From the NCBI GenBank assembly GCA_965221655.1, contig OZ244906.1, forward strand, positions 2,170,001-2,234,000: a DNA stretch of 64,000 bases, given 5' to 3'. The notes below the pieces were generated by a model. It was given only the letters and a program-made list of their open reading frames with translations. It did no database searches and was not told where the DNA came from. Position numbers and translations under genes: made by a program. This DNA comes from Bin107 sp965221655. GTDB lineage: Bacteria > UBA8248. This document shows, one piece after another, positions 33,441 to 42,259 of the stretch. Position 1 is the stretch's first letter. The number at the start of each line of letters is the position of its first letter.

Positions 33441-34223
33441 TCATTCTCCCGTGAAGACGGGCTTTCGCTTCTCTTTGAACGCCGCCAGCGCTTCGGCGAA
33501 ATCCCTGGTGTGGTTCAGCGGCAGCCTGAGGGCGTTCGAGAACTCGACCGCCTGGGCGAGCGGCATGTCGAGCGTCTGATCCATCACCTTCTTGGCGCCA
33601 CGAACCCCCAGCGGGCCGTTGTCCCTTATCTTCTCCGCGATGGCGCGCGCCTCGTCCATGAGCGAGGCGAGCGGATACGCCCTGTTCACCAGGCCGATGC
33701 GTTCGGCCTCTTTTCCGTCGATGCGCTTGCTCGTGAAAACGAGCTCCTTCGCCTGGCCGGGCGACATGATGCGTTGCAGCCTCACCACGCCGCCCGCGCC
33801 CGGAAAAATGCCCAGGCTGCACTCCGGCAGGCAGAGGGTAGCCTCTTCCGCCGCCAGCCGGATGTCGCACCCCAGCGTGATTTCGACGCCCCAGCCGAAG
33901 GCGTGGCCGTTGACGGCGGCGATGGTGGGCATGGGCAGGCGCTCCCACAGCGTGGCCGTCTCCATAACGTGGCGCTGGTAGCGGTCGGCCATTTCCTTGG
34001 TGTGGCTGGCGCTCTCCTTGAGGTCGCGGCCCGTGCTGAAGGCGCGCCCCGCACCGGTGAGGAGCACCACGCGCACGTCGCGCGCCTCGGCCAGCGCATG
34101 CGCCAATGCGACGAACTCCTCCGCCATCTTGGAACTGATCGCGTTCAGGCTCTCGGGGCGGTCGAGCGTCACCTGCGCGAGCCCGTCTTCTTCCCTGTAG
34201 GATATCGTGTCGAATTCGCGCAC
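33441..34223 (-). CDS. Enoyl-CoA hydratase/isomerase family protein
   Basis: A 260-residue crotonase-fold enzyme. Motifs are ISYREEDGLAQVTLDRPESLNAIS, GAGRAFSTGRDLKESASHTK near 57 and MPTIAAVNGHAFGWGVEITLGCD near 95, which retains the Glu at GVE. LPECSLGIFPGAGGVVRLQRIM near 128 holds the second Glu. Both catalytic Glu positions are therefore occupied, unlike the downstream paralogue. The family hydrates 2-enoyl-CoA to 3-hydroxyacyl-CoA. The two genes are 66 nt apart with similar blocks, suggesting an ancient tandem duplication. Confidence 0.85.
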   Translation of the reverse strand: MREFDTISYREEDGLAQVTLDRPESLNAISSKMAEEFVALAHALAEARDVRVVLLTGAGRAFSTGRDLKESASHTKEMADRYQRHVMETATLWERLPMPTIAAVNGHAFGWGVEITLGCDIRLAAEEATLCLPECSLGIFPGAGGVVRLQRIMSPGQAKELVFTSKRIDGKEAERIGLVNRAYPLASLMDEARAIAEKIRDNGPLGVRGAKKVMDQTLDMPLAQAVEFSNALRLPLNHTRDFAEALAAFKEKRKPVFTGE

Positions 34224-34263
34224 GTACTCTCCTCTCGAAAACGACTTTTCGCCGCGGTTCGGA

Positions 34264-34794
34264 TCAGCCCTTCAGGTGGCTGGCGACTTCCTCGACGAAG
34301 CGCAGCGTCGTCTCGCGCATCTCATCAGGCTGTAGATTGCTCACCGGGTGGGGCAGCTGGACGTAGGGGTGCCCCTCCATGCCCTTGCCCCGGAACTGGA
34401 ACTCCGCCGCGTTCTTGAACGCTTCGGTGATGATGGTCGTCGAGGGGACGCCGCGTTTTTCGAATTCCACCGTGTCGTGCACACTGCACAACGTGCAGGA
34501 GCCTCAGCCGCCCAACGCGGCTATCGCCACGTCTACCTCCTGGGCCATCTCCTCAATCATTTCGTCCGTGGCGGGCTTGGAGTAATGCTCCTTGCGCATC
34601 GAAATCACCCGGGCCACGTCGTATTGCTCGCGAAGGGCCTGGCCCAGGGTCTCCAGAATGACGTCCGCCTGCTCTTTCGTGTTGTCGAGGAGACCCACCA
34701 CCTTGCCGGAAAGCCCGCCGGGCCGCGGCGCGAGAGCTATGCGCGCGGACGACCCCCCTGCCGTCGGGTCGATAAAACCCATTTCGTTCGCCAT
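34264..34794 (-). CDS. UGSC-family selenoprotein
   Basis: A 176-residue protein once codon 97 (TGA at 34504-34506) is read as selenocysteine. The motif is then G-G-U-G-S-C-T, the UGSC redox motif. ATG at 34794 has GGAG 7 nt upstream; the open frame further upstream lacks homology. The N-terminus (GFIDPTAGG) and the segment ARVISMRKEHYSKPA near 65-80 precede the Sec. After it come SVHDTVEFEKRGVPSTTIITEAF and HPYVQLPHPVSNL, which have the organisation of UGSC proteins: a Rossmann-like fold with a late VELEKRGxP segment. The function of the family is unproven, presumably thiol redox. It faces the molybdenum hydroxylase gene divergently. Confidence 0.85.
34472..34498 (-). promoter_or_regulatory. 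SECIS-like hairpins of the UGSC gene
   Basis: Two alternative stems follow the TGA. CTGCAC/GTGCAG with a GTT loop lies 6-20 nt after it. GTGT/ACAC with a GCACG loop lies 20-32 nt after it. The second has a distance and a loop-initial G more like a bacterial SECIS, though its stem is only 4 bp. Which is used cannot be decided by eye. Confidence 0.5.
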
Positions 34795-34994
34795 GGCATT
34801 CTCCATATGCTGTGTGGAAGTCAAACGTGTTCGAATCATATCCCGCAACTTCGCACTTGTCCACGATATCCCCCCGGCCGCGCAGCCCCTCTCGAAAATG
34901 GACGAAAAGCGCGCACGCTTCTCAGGTTGGTCGAATTTTGGCAGAATCAGGGTCGATGGACGCAAATTCACCTAATCTTTCGAGGAGCAGCCAA

Positions 34995-37256
34995 ATGGCC
35001 GATTACGACATCATCGGCAAGTCCAACGTTCGATACGACGCCATCCCGAAGGCGGACGGCTCCATGCCCTACGGAGAGGACATGATACCTGCGGGCGCCT
35101 TGCAGTGCGGCGTGTTGTTCACCCCCGTGCCCGTGGGTCGCCTGAAGAAACTCGACACCTCGAGGGCCGAGAAAATTCCGGGCGTGGCCGCGGTTCTCAC
35201 CGCAAAGGACGTCCCCGGCAAGAACGTGCGCTTCGGTTCGGGCACGCCGGGTCTGCCCCACCAGCCCGTGCTGGTGGAGGATAAGATCGAGTTCACGGGA
35301 GACGCCATCGCCATCGTGGGCGCCGAAAACAGAGAAGCGCTCGACGCCGCCATCGCGGCCATCGAGATGGAAATCGAGGCGGAAGAGGGCGTGTGGACGA
35401 CGCGCCACGGCGAGGCGAGCGCCGAGAAGCGCCAGGCGTGCGACTTCGAGGTCGTGCGGGGGGACACGAAAGCCGCGTTCGAGGCGGCCGACGTCGTCAT
35501 CGAGAAGACCTACACGACGCAACTCGCCGAACACGCCTTTCTGGAGCCCGCCTCGGGCACTTCGTGGATAGAGGAAGACGGCGTCCTCACCATCCGCGTC
35601 GGCACCCAGCTCATCGAATACTACCGCGCCATCGCGGCGATTCTCGACGTCCCCCAGAGCCGCGTTCGCCACCTGGGCACCTACGTCGGCGGGGGGTTCG
35701 GCGCCAAGGGCATGTTGACCGTAGAACCCTACCTCGCCCTGCTCACCTGGCACACCCAAAGGCCCGCCGTCATGGTGCTGGGGCGCGAGCAGGGCATACG
35801 CAATACCTCGAAGAAGCATCCCTTCTTCATGAAGTACAAAACGGCGGCGAACAAGGACGGAAAAATACTCGCCGTGCAGGCCGACATCGTGGGCGACGCG
35901 GGCGCCTACCCCTACAAGTCCAACCTGTTCCTGCTCGGTGCGATGTGCATCGCCGCGGGACCCTACGACGTGCCCAACGCGCGGATTCGCGCGCACGGCT
36001 ACCTCACCAACAACCCCATCACCAACGCCATGCGCGGCGTCGGTTCGAACCAGGTTTGCTTCGCCTACGAAAACCAGATGAACCTCGTCGCGGCCGCCCT
36101 GGGCATGGACAAGTACGAACTGCGGCGCAAGAACTTCATCCAGAAGGGCCAGGAGCTGCCCACCGGCCAGAAAATTCCCTACGAGCCGAACCTGGAGGGG
36201 TGCCTCGAGGGCGCGCTCAAAGCCCTGGGCGAGCCGGCGAAACCGCGCCCGGGCAAGCGCATCGGCCGGGCGGCGGCGGCGAACATCACCGGCTACGGGA
36301 GGCCGAACGACGACGCGAACGCGGCGGTTCACCTAGAGCCGGACGGCAGTGCCGTCGTCCGCGTGAGCGCACCGGACATCGGCGCGGGCCAGGGCGCCAC
36401 GCTCCAGAGCATCGCCGCCGAAGCACTGGGGCTCCGGCTCGATCAGGTCTCCACGCGATTGTCCGATTCCGCCACCACGCCGCTCTCGGGCATCACCGCG
36501 GGTTCGCGCCAGACCCTCATGGCGGGACACGCCGTTCGCCTCGCCGCCGACGAGGTGCGCAAAGCGGTCACCAGGGGTGCGTCTTCGCTGCTCGAGGCGG
36601 CCGAAGAAGACGTGCGCGTCCGAAGCGGCGAGGCGTGGGTGGCCTCCGCTCCCGAGAGGCGGATTTCCGTCGGCGAGGCGGCGGGCGAAGCCAAGAAAAT
36701 GGGCGAGTCGCTCCACTGTACGCACGGCTACAACATGCCGGGGCACGACTACGAGAAGCCCGAACGCTACATGAACGGCATGGGTGGTTGGTCGGACTAC
36801 ACCTTCGGCGTACACGCGAGCGAAGTGGAGGTCGACGTCGAAACCGGCGAGGTGAACATGCTCAAGCACGTCGCCGCCCACGACGTCGGCTACGCCCTGA
36901 ACCCCACGAGCGTGGAGGGGCAATTCGAGGGCGGCGCGGTGATGGGAATCGGCTACGCCCTGCACGAGGAAATCACGATGGTGGAGGGAGACTGTCGCTC
37001 CCAGAGCTTCCACGAATACCTGATTCCCACCTCCTCGGACATCGGCGAGTTCGAGTCGGTCGTTCTCGAGTGCGGCGAGGGGGCGGGACCCTACGGCGCG
37101 CGGGGGGTGGGAGAGCCGCCGTGCAACAACGCACCCGCCGCCGTTGCCCTCGCCATCAACGACGCGATAGGCACGGAAGTCTACGACCTGCCCATCACGC
37201 CCGAGCGCGTCTGCTGGGCAGTCATGAAAAAAAACGGCGGGGCCAACGGCCACTAG
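34995..37256 (+). CDS. Molybdenum hydroxylase large subunit (xanthine dehydrogenase/aldehyde oxidase type)
   Basis: A 753-residue molybdopterin-binding subunit of the XDH family. Two a/b-hammerhead segments lead (GALQCGVLFTPVPVGRLK, then VAAVLTAKDVPGKNVRF). LAEHAFLEPASGTSW follows near 175, TYVGGGFGAKGML near 230, MRGVGSNQVCFAYE near 345 and DIGAGQGATLQSIAAEALGL near 460. The active-site Glu lies in YGARGVGEPPCNN near 700. No small iron-sulfur or FAD subunit gene is adjacent, which is unusual for this enzyme type. It starts at ATG 34995, preceded by GAGGAG, and ends in a strong terminator. Confidence 0.88.
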   Translation: MADYDIIGKSNVRYDAIPKADGSMPYGEDMIPAGALQCGVLFTPVPVGRLKKLDTSRAEKIPGVAAVLTAKDVPGKNVRFGSGTPGLPHQPVLVEDKIEFTGDAIAIVGAENREALDAAIAAIEMEIEAEEGVWTTRHGEASAEKRQACDFEVVRGDTKAAFEAADVVIEKTYTTQLAEHAFLEPASGTSWIEEDGVLTIRVGTQLIEYYRAIAAILDVPQSRVRHLGTYVGGGFGAKGMLTVEPYLALLTWHTQRPAVMVLGREQGIRNTSKKHPFFMKYKTAANKDGKILAVQADIVGDAGAYPYKSNLFLLGAMCIAAGPYDVPNARIRAHGYLTNNPITNAMRGVGSNQVCFAYENQMNLVAAALGMDKYELRRKNFIQKGQELPTGQKIPYEPNLEGCLEGALKALGEPAKPRPGKRIGRAAAANITGYGRPNDDANAAVHLEPDGSAVVRVSAPDIGAGQGATLQSIAAEALGLRLDQVSTRLSDSATTPLSGITAGSRQTLMAGHAVRLAADEVRKAVTRGASSLLEAAEEDVRVRSGEAWVASAPERRISVGEAAGEAKKMGESLHCTHGYNMPGHDYEKPERYMNGMGGWSDYTFGVHASEVEVDVETGEVNMLKHVAAHDVGYALNPTSVEGQFEGGAVMGIGYALHEEITMVEGDCRSQSFHEYLIPTSSDIGEFESVVLECGEGAGPYGARGVGEPPCNNAPAAVALAINDAIGTEVYDLPITPERVCWAVMKKNGGANGH

Positions 37257-37269
37257 CCGAAACCAGGTG

Positions 37270-37300
37270 AAAAGACCCCCGCGCTTCGCGGGGGTCTTTT
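37270..37300. terminator. Bidirectional rho-independent terminator
   Basis: A perfect 14-bp stem (AAAAGACCCCCGCG with CGCGGGGGTCTTTT) around a CTT loop, followed by T on the plus strand and preceded by A, so it reads as a terminator from both sides. It lies between the hydroxylase gene and the 3' end of the four-paralogue array, which converge on it. Confidence 0.9.
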
Positions 37301-37353
37301 TCGTTGCAGGGGCGCGTCGGTTCGGCTTTAGGGGTACGCCGCGCGGCGGCACC

Positions 37354-38379
37354 TTATACTTCAAATTTTCTCGTTACCGTCCGGCAGGCGACGGTGATTC
37401 CGTGCATGACCATGCTCGAGGGCGACCCCGTGCTGCCCGCGACGATCAGGTGCAAATCGTCGGGGTCGCCCACTACGGGCACGAAGAAACCCTCGTCATG
37501 CACGTCCACCGGAAACGGCCAGCGATCCGCACCCTGCTCGCCCCGCCATATGCCGCCGCGCTTGATCTCCCCAATCGTGCGGCCGCCCAGTTCGATCAGT
37601 TTTTGGTGAACTTCGGCGCGGGTGAGGCCCGCCTCGGCGCACAGGCGCGCGTGCTGCGCCCCCAGGACGACCGCCATGTCCGCCTGGCGATACATGTTGG
37701 GGCCGCCCAGGGCGGACATCATGTCGGCCACCGTCACGAGAAGCCTCTCGGGGGTCAGGCTCGCGTCGTCCCATACCTGCACCGGACCTTCGAGGGGAAT
37801 CATGCTCACCACGTTGTCGCTCTTCGAAAAACCCTTGGCCTCCGCATAGGATTCCCAGGGAGATTCCTCCTCGTTTTCCGCCATGCAGAAAGTGCACCTC
37901 CAGGGGCCGCCGAAGCCGCCCAGGCAGGTGACCCCGGGAATCCCGCCGCCCACGTTCATCATGACGAGCCGCACGGCGCGCCCGATGGTGAGGTTCGCGC
38001 GAAAGCCCGGCCCCATGCAGCCCACCCCGCCGTGCAGGCCGATTTCCCTGGCGTAGGGGCCGTTGACCAGCATGAAGGGTGCGCCTGCGCTCGTCGTGGC
38101 CTGGATGAGGTTCACGTTGAAGCGCGGGTCGAGAAGCGCTTCGAAGCCGGCTATCAAAACCGGCATGTATTCGGGCCGGCAGCCCGCCATGACGGCGTGG
38201 GCCGCCACGCCCTGGATGCTCAGCTCGCCCTCCGCCGGAGCCACGCGGCCTATGACTTCACCCGGATCCCGGCGGGTTCCGGAGAGCATCCGTGCGATTC
38301 TCTCCTCGGTCGGCGTTACGACGGGCAAGCCGTCCGACCATTCCTTCTCGAAGAAAAATTCGAACTCATCCATGTCCAC
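37354..38379 (-). CDS. Tandem paralogue 4 of the DGLPVV family, function unknown
   Basis: A 341-residue protein, last of four related genes. It begins MDMDEFEFFFEKEWSDGLPV and shares with its siblings PTEER near 22, AAHAVMAGCRPEYMPVLIAG near 59, LVNGPYAREIGLHGG near 100, GCMGPGFRANLTIGRAVRL near 115 and CTFCMAENEEESPWESYAE near 161. It has three strictly shared Cys positions (HAVMAGC, GC-GPG, TFC-AEN). No cofactor motif is recognised. The N-terminal DGLPVV-PT-ER block seems related to sequences found with UGSC proteins, but this is memory-based and uncertain. Transcription converges on the hydroxylase gene. Confidence 0.75.
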   Translation of the reverse strand: MDMDEFEFFFEKEWSDGLPVVTPTEERIARMLSGTRRDPGEVIGRVAPAEGELSIQGVAAHAVMAGCRPEYMPVLIAGFEALLDPRFNVNLIQATTSAGAPFMLVNGPYAREIGLHGGVGCMGPGFRANLTIGRAVRLVMMNVGGGIPGVTCLGGFGGPWRCTFCMAENEEESPWESYAEAKGFSKSDNVVSMIPLEGPVQVWDDASLTPERLLVTVADMMSALGGPNMYRQADMAVVLGAQHARLCAEAGLTRAEVHQKLIELGGRTIGEIKRGGIWRGEQGADRWPFPVDVHDEGFFVPVVGDPDDLHLIVAGSTGSPSSMVMHGITVACRTVTRKFEV

Positions 38380-38408
38380 ACCCCCCGAAAGCCGCCTTGC
38401 GAAAACCT

Positions 38409-39425
38409 CTACACCCGATACCGAACCGAAACCGCCCGGCTGCCGTCCACCCAGCCGGGCATGACGGCAGTAACCGGCCCGGGCGTGCCACCCGCCACGA
38501 TGAACACAAAATCCTCGGCGTCCTTGATAGCGGGCACCGCGAACGCATCATCGTCGAGGTTCGCTTCAAACGGCCACTTGGCCGCCATCTCCTCACGCCA
38601 ATAGCCCGATTTCCTAAGCTCACCGAGGGGCCTGCGCGCAAGCTCGATAATGCGCCGCTGCACGTCGTCCTTGTCGAGGCCCGCCTCCGCGCACATGCGC
38701 GCGTGATCCGGCCCCATGGCGACGACCACCTGGGTCTTGAGCCATACGTTCAGCGAGCCGAGTGTGGATATCTTGTCGGCCAAACCCACGAGCAGAGATT
38801 CCGGTTCTTTCGAATAATCGTCTATGTAGCCCTGGGGCGCTTCGACCATCACAGCCGTCACCACGTCGTCGCCGCGGTTGAACCCCCTCGTCTCGCTCAG
38901 CGGCGCCCAGGGGCTTTCCGCCTCGTTTTCGGCGATGCAAAACGTGTACCGCGCAGGTGAGCCGAACGTGCTCATCGAGGCGAAAACGGGCACGCCGCCG
39001 CCCAGGTTCATGAGAACGAGCCTTATGGCGCGGCCTATCGTCGCGTTCGCCCGAAAGCCCGGGCCGAAGCATCCCGTGCCGCCGTGAAGCCCGATTCGCC
39101 TCGCATAAGGTCCGTTCACGACGAGCAGGGGAGCGGCCGCGTGCATGGTGCCCTGCACCCCGTTCAGGTTGAGTTGCGGCGCCAGGAGCGCCTCGACGCC
39201 CGCGAGAACGACGGGCAAAAACGAGGGCGCACAGCCCGCCATCACGGCGTGGGCGGCAATCGCCCCCACGCTCGCCTCTCCCATGAGGGGCGGCACGAGG
39301 CCGACGACCTCCGAGGCGTCGCGTTGCGCGCCTGCGAGCATGGCGGCCACGCGCTCCTCGGTCGGGGAGACGACGGGCAGGCCGTCCGACCAGGGTTTTT
39401 GAAAGAAAAACTCGAATTCGTCCAT
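38409..39425 (-). CDS. Tandem paralogue 3 of the DGLPVV family, function unknown
   Basis: A 338-residue sibling of the neighbouring genes. It has MDEFEFFFQKPWSDGLPVV at the start, AAHAVMAGCAPSFLPVVLAG near 57, LLVVNGPYARRIGLHGGTGC near 98, GPGFRANATIGRAIRL near 117 and YTFCIAENEAESPW near 160. The C-terminal part (DNLDD-like acidic stretch AKWPFEANLDDDAFAVPAIKDAEDF, then VAGGTPGPVTAVM) is shared with the others. It has no signal peptide or membrane segment, so it is probably cytosolic. It is separated from paralogues 2 and 4 by 41 and 29 nt, so the four are one operon. Confidence 0.75.
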   Translation of the reverse strand: MDEFEFFFQKPWSDGLPVVSPTEERVAAMLAGAQRDASEVVGLVPPLMGEASVGAIAAHAVMAGCAPSFLPVVLAGVEALLAPQLNLNGVQGTMHAAAPLLVVNGPYARRIGLHGGTGCFGPGFRANATIGRAIRLVLMNLGGGVPVFASMSTFGSPARYTFCIAENEAESPWAPLSETRGFNRGDDVVTAVMVEAPQGYIDDYSKEPESLLVGLADKISTLGSLNVWLKTQVVVAMGPDHARMCAEAGLDKDDVQRRIIELARRPLGELRKSGYWREEMAAKWPFEANLDDDAFAVPAIKDAEDFVFIVAGGTPGPVTAVMPGWVDGSRAVSVRYRV

Positions 39426-39466
39426 GAAAAACCGGTTTCGCTCGTCTCGGCGTGATCAGTGGGGCG

Positions 39467-40495
39467 TCAGGCCTCGTAGGTACCGTGAACGGCGCGGCTG
39501 CCGCCGCTCCACCCATGGCACACCGCACTGCCCGAACCCCAGCCGCCCGCTACGATAAGGTGAAGGTCGCGCGGATCCTTGATGACGGGGACGAAGAACT
39601 CCCCATCGTCGGGGTCCACGGAAATGTACATGTCCAGGGCGCGCTCGCGCCGCCAGTTGCCGCCGCGCCGAAGCTCCTTCACCTTGCGGCCGGCCAGCTC
39701 GCACAGCCGCCGGTGCACGTCCGCACGCGAGAGCCCCCCCTCGACGCAGATCTTTGCGTGTTGGGGGTTCATGGCGACGACCATGTCGGTTCTGGGCGCG
39801 TGCATGTTCCATGAGCCCAGACCCGTCATCGCGTCGGCGATTCCCCTGAGCAATCGTTCGGGCTCCTCGCTCACGTCGTCGAAGGTAAGGCGCGGGCTTT
39901 CCACCATCGCCATGGTAATCACGTTTTCCTCCGCCCCGTATCCCCTCGATACGGCGAGCGTCTCCCAGGGGCGAGAGTCCGGATTCTCCGCAACGCAGGC
40001 GGTATAGCGCAGCGGCGTGCCGAAAATCGTCATCGAGGAGACGCCGGGAATGCCTCCGCCCAGGTTCATCAGCATCAGGCGAATCGCGCGGCCGATGGAG
40101 GCGTTCGCCCGAAAACCCGGGCCGAAGCAGCCGTTGCCCCCGTGTATGCCGATTTTCTCCGCATACGGACCATTGACGATCATCAGGGGCGCGACGCCGT
40201 GCATCGTGCCCTGCACGCCGTTCATGTTGAACTCCTCGCGCAGCATGAGCGAGGTCGCACCGAGAACGACGGGCAGGTATGCGGGCTTACAACCCGCCAT
40301 CACCGCGTGCACCGCCACGCCGTGGACCGTGGCCTCGCCCATAGCGGGGGGGACGACGCCCAGCGATTCATCCGGACTCCTCTTGGTACCCGCCAGCATC
40401 CGCTCCACGCGCTCTTCGGTGGGAGTGACGACGGGCAGGCCGTCCGACCAGGGTTTTTCCAGAAAAAACTCGAATTCGTCCTGGGGCATGTTCAA
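39467..40495 (-). CDS. Tandem paralogue 2 of the DGLPVV family, function unknown
   Basis: A 342-residue sibling. It has MPQDEFEFFLEKPWSDGLPV, AVHAVMAGCKPAYLPVVLG near 61, LMIVNGPYAEKIGIHGGNGC near 103, GPGFRANASIGRAIRL near 120 and RYTACVAENPDSRPWETLA near 163. The TFC motif of the other copies becomes TAC, so its Cys is kept. A late segment MVVAMNPQHAKICVEGGLSRADVHRRLCELAGRKV near 235 matches a repeated element in all four copies. It also contains GGIPGVSSM near 143, a glycine-rich turn common to the set. No enzyme family is recognised. Confidence 0.75.
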   Translation of the reverse strand: MNMPQDEFEFFLEKPWSDGLPVVTPTEERVERMLAGTKRSPDESLGVVPPAMGEATVHGVAVHAVMAGCKPAYLPVVLGATSLMLREEFNMNGVQGTMHGVAPLMIVNGPYAEKIGIHGGNGCFGPGFRANASIGRAIRLMLMNLGGGIPGVSSMTIFGTPLRYTACVAENPDSRPWETLAVSRGYGAEENVITMAMVESPRLTFDDVSEEPERLLRGIADAMTGLGSWNMHAPRTDMVVAMNPQHAKICVEGGLSRADVHRRLCELAGRKVKELRRGGNWRRERALDMYISVDPDDGEFFVPVIKDPRDLHLIVAGGWGSGSAVCHGWSGGSRAVHGTYEA

Positions 40496-40529
40496 GGTCG
40501 TTCGACTCCCCGGAAAAAAGCGGGCGACC

Positions 40530-41555
40530 TCAAGGCGAGAACGCGCGGGAGACGGGACGGCTGGTTCCGTTCCAGCCGTGCATGACGGCCGTCATCGGTC
40601 CCGGAACGCCGCCCGCCACTATCAGGAGCAGCCTGCCCGCTTCCTTGATTGTCGGAACGAACGCATCGTCGTCTTCCAAGTCGACGGGAAAGGGGAAACT
40701 CCGAATCCGGTTCTCGCGAAAATGACCCCCCGTCTTGAGTTCGCCCACAGTGCGGCCCGCGATTTCGCAAAGGCGGCGGTGGACGTCCTCCTTGGAGTAT
40801 CCGCCCTTCGCGCAAATCGCCGCCTGCTGAGGACTCATCGCCACCACCAGGTCGGTGTCGGCCCAGCAATTCCAAGCACCCAGGTGCGACATGGCGTCCG
40901 CAATCGAGGGCAGCATGCGCTCGGGCGCGTTGCTCACGTCGTCCCAGGCCATGACGGGGCCTTCCACGTGCACGGCAGTTACCACGTTCTCCTCCGCACC
41001 GAACCCGCGCGTCTGCGCGAGCGAGGGCCAGGGGCTTTCCGCCTCGTTCTCGGCGATGCAAAACGTGAAGCGCGCGGGCTGGGAGAACGTGCTCATCGAA
41101 GTGATGCCCGGTATTCCCCCGCCCGTGTTCAGCAGCAAGAGCCTTATGGCGCGGCCAATCGTCGCGTTCGCCCGATTCCCCGGCCCGAAGCAGCCGAGTC
41201 CGCCGTGGAGTTCGATTTCCCGGGCGTAGGGGCCGTTCACAATCAAAAGGGGTGCTGCGCAGGAAAGCGTCGCCTGCACGCCGCCCGCGTTGAACCTCTC
41301 ATCCAGCACCGCCTCGACCGCCGCCAGGAGAAGAGGCATGTATTCGGGCTTACACCCCGCCATGACGGCGTGGGCGGCGATGGTGCGCACGTCCGCCCCC
41401 TCAAGCAAAGGGGGCACCTGGCCCACGAGCTCATCAGGGCTGCGCCGCGTTCCGCTCAGCATGTGCGCGAGACGCTCTTCTGTCGGAGGGATGACGGGCA
41501 GGCCGTCGGACCAGGGCTTTTCGAAGAAGTACTCGAAGGCGTCGTCTGCAGTCAC
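40530..41555 (-). CDS. Tandem paralogue 1 of the DGLPVV family, function unknown
   Basis: The first-transcribed copy, 341 residues. GTG at 41555 is chosen because GGAGAGG lies 5 nt upstream and the start then aligns with the other copies (DAFEYFFEKPWSDGLPVIPP). The longer open frame upstream is not supported. Shared blocks are AAHAVMAGCKPEYMPLLLAA near 61, LLIVNGPYAREIELHGGLGC near 102, GPGNRANATIGRAIRL and RFTFCIAENEAESPW near 163. It has Asn in GPGN where the others have Phe. It follows the TPR gene by about 70 nt. Confidence 0.75.
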   Translation of the reverse strand: MTADDAFEYFFEKPWSDGLPVIPPTEERLAHMLSGTRRSPDELVGQVPPLLEGADVRTIAAHAVMAGCKPEYMPLLLAAVEAVLDERFNAGGVQATLSCAAPLLIVNGPYAREIELHGGLGCFGPGNRANATIGRAIRLLLLNTGGGIPGITSMSTFSQPARFTFCIAENEAESPWPSLAQTRGFGAEENVVTAVHVEGPVMAWDDVSNAPERMLPSIADAMSHLGAWNCWADTDLVVAMSPQQAAICAKGGYSKEDVHRRLCEIAGRTVGELKTGGHFRENRIRSFPFPVDLEDDDAFVPTIKEAGRLLLIVAGGVPGPMTAVMHGWNGTSRPVSRAFSP

Positions 41556-41628
41556 GAAACCTCTCCGAAAGAACCTTCCCGAAACGCACGAGCCGCCGCA
41601 CGGGAGCGGCGGACCGGGAGCCCGCCCC

Positions 41629-42069
41629 TTATTTCCCGCTCTCGTCGATGTGCTTTTTGAGGTCTTCCGCCAAAGGAGAGCGCAGGAGAACCAGCCTTTG
41701 GTAATCGCGCGCGGCGGCGGCGCGGTCGCCCCGCAACACATGCGCGATGCCCCGGTACTCGATGGCCTCCGCGTATTCGGGATTCACCGCCAGTGCCCTG
41801 CCGTAGGCCGAGACGGCCTCGTCCAGACGCCCCAGGTGCCGCAGGGTGTAGCCCATCAGGGTGTGCGCCCTGAAATCGCCCGGATTTTCAGCAACCGCCT
41901 GGCGAAAATACGTGAACGCCGTCTGCATGTCTCCCTCGTGGAGGCGCACGCGGCCCAGCTCGTAGGCGGAGGCCGGGTTTTCAGGCAAGGGGTTTTTCGC
42001 CGGGTCGTAGGCCGCGGCGTGAGAAGCGGCGCCCAGCAGAAGAGCAAGGACGAGGGCTGCGGTCTTCAT
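41629..42069 (-). CDS. Exported tetratricopeptide-repeat protein
   Basis: A 146-residue protein. The N-terminus is a signal peptide (MKTAALVLALLLGAASHAAA, cleaved before YDPAKN). Three TPR units follow: ASAYELGRVRLHEGDMQTAFTYFRQAVAENPGD, HTLMGYTLRHLGRLDEAVSAYGRALAVNPEYAEA, and IEYRGIAHVLRGDRAAAARDYQRL. It is likely periplasmic, a protein-interaction scaffold. It lies just upstream of the paralogue array and could belong to that operon; the role is unassigned. Confidence 0.8.
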   Translation of the reverse strand: MKTAALVLALLLGAASHAAAYDPAKNPLPENPASAYELGRVRLHEGDMQTAFTYFRQAVAENPGDFRAHTLMGYTLRHLGRLDEAVSAYGRALAVNPEYAEAIEYRGIAHVLRGDRAAAARDYQRLVLLRSPLAEDLKKHIDESGK

Positions 42070-42259
42070 TTTTCAGGTTCCTCCCGACTGAGAACGAATG
42101 CGCCTGCCCCGGCGGGGCTTCGCCGCCGGGCAGCGTGCCTGCCGGAACACGTGCGCAGAATCATACATCGGGGCTGGACAGAATGCGAGCGCATGTCGTT
42201 AGAATGCGCCCGCGACGCCTTTTCGCCGAACCTATTACTCCGCGCACGGGAGATCGTCC

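Noticed and set aside
34264..34971. Two separate small genes (155 aa and 75 aa) at the UGSC locus
   Set aside because: They are in the same frame around a TGA; neither half makes a domain alone, and the joined product has the UGSC arrangement. The extra 59 codons at the 5' end lack homology and a ribosome site.
37354..41555. Assembly error creating four copies of one gene
   Set aside because: The copies differ throughout, both at residue and start level, so they are real paralogues rather than a repeated contig segment.
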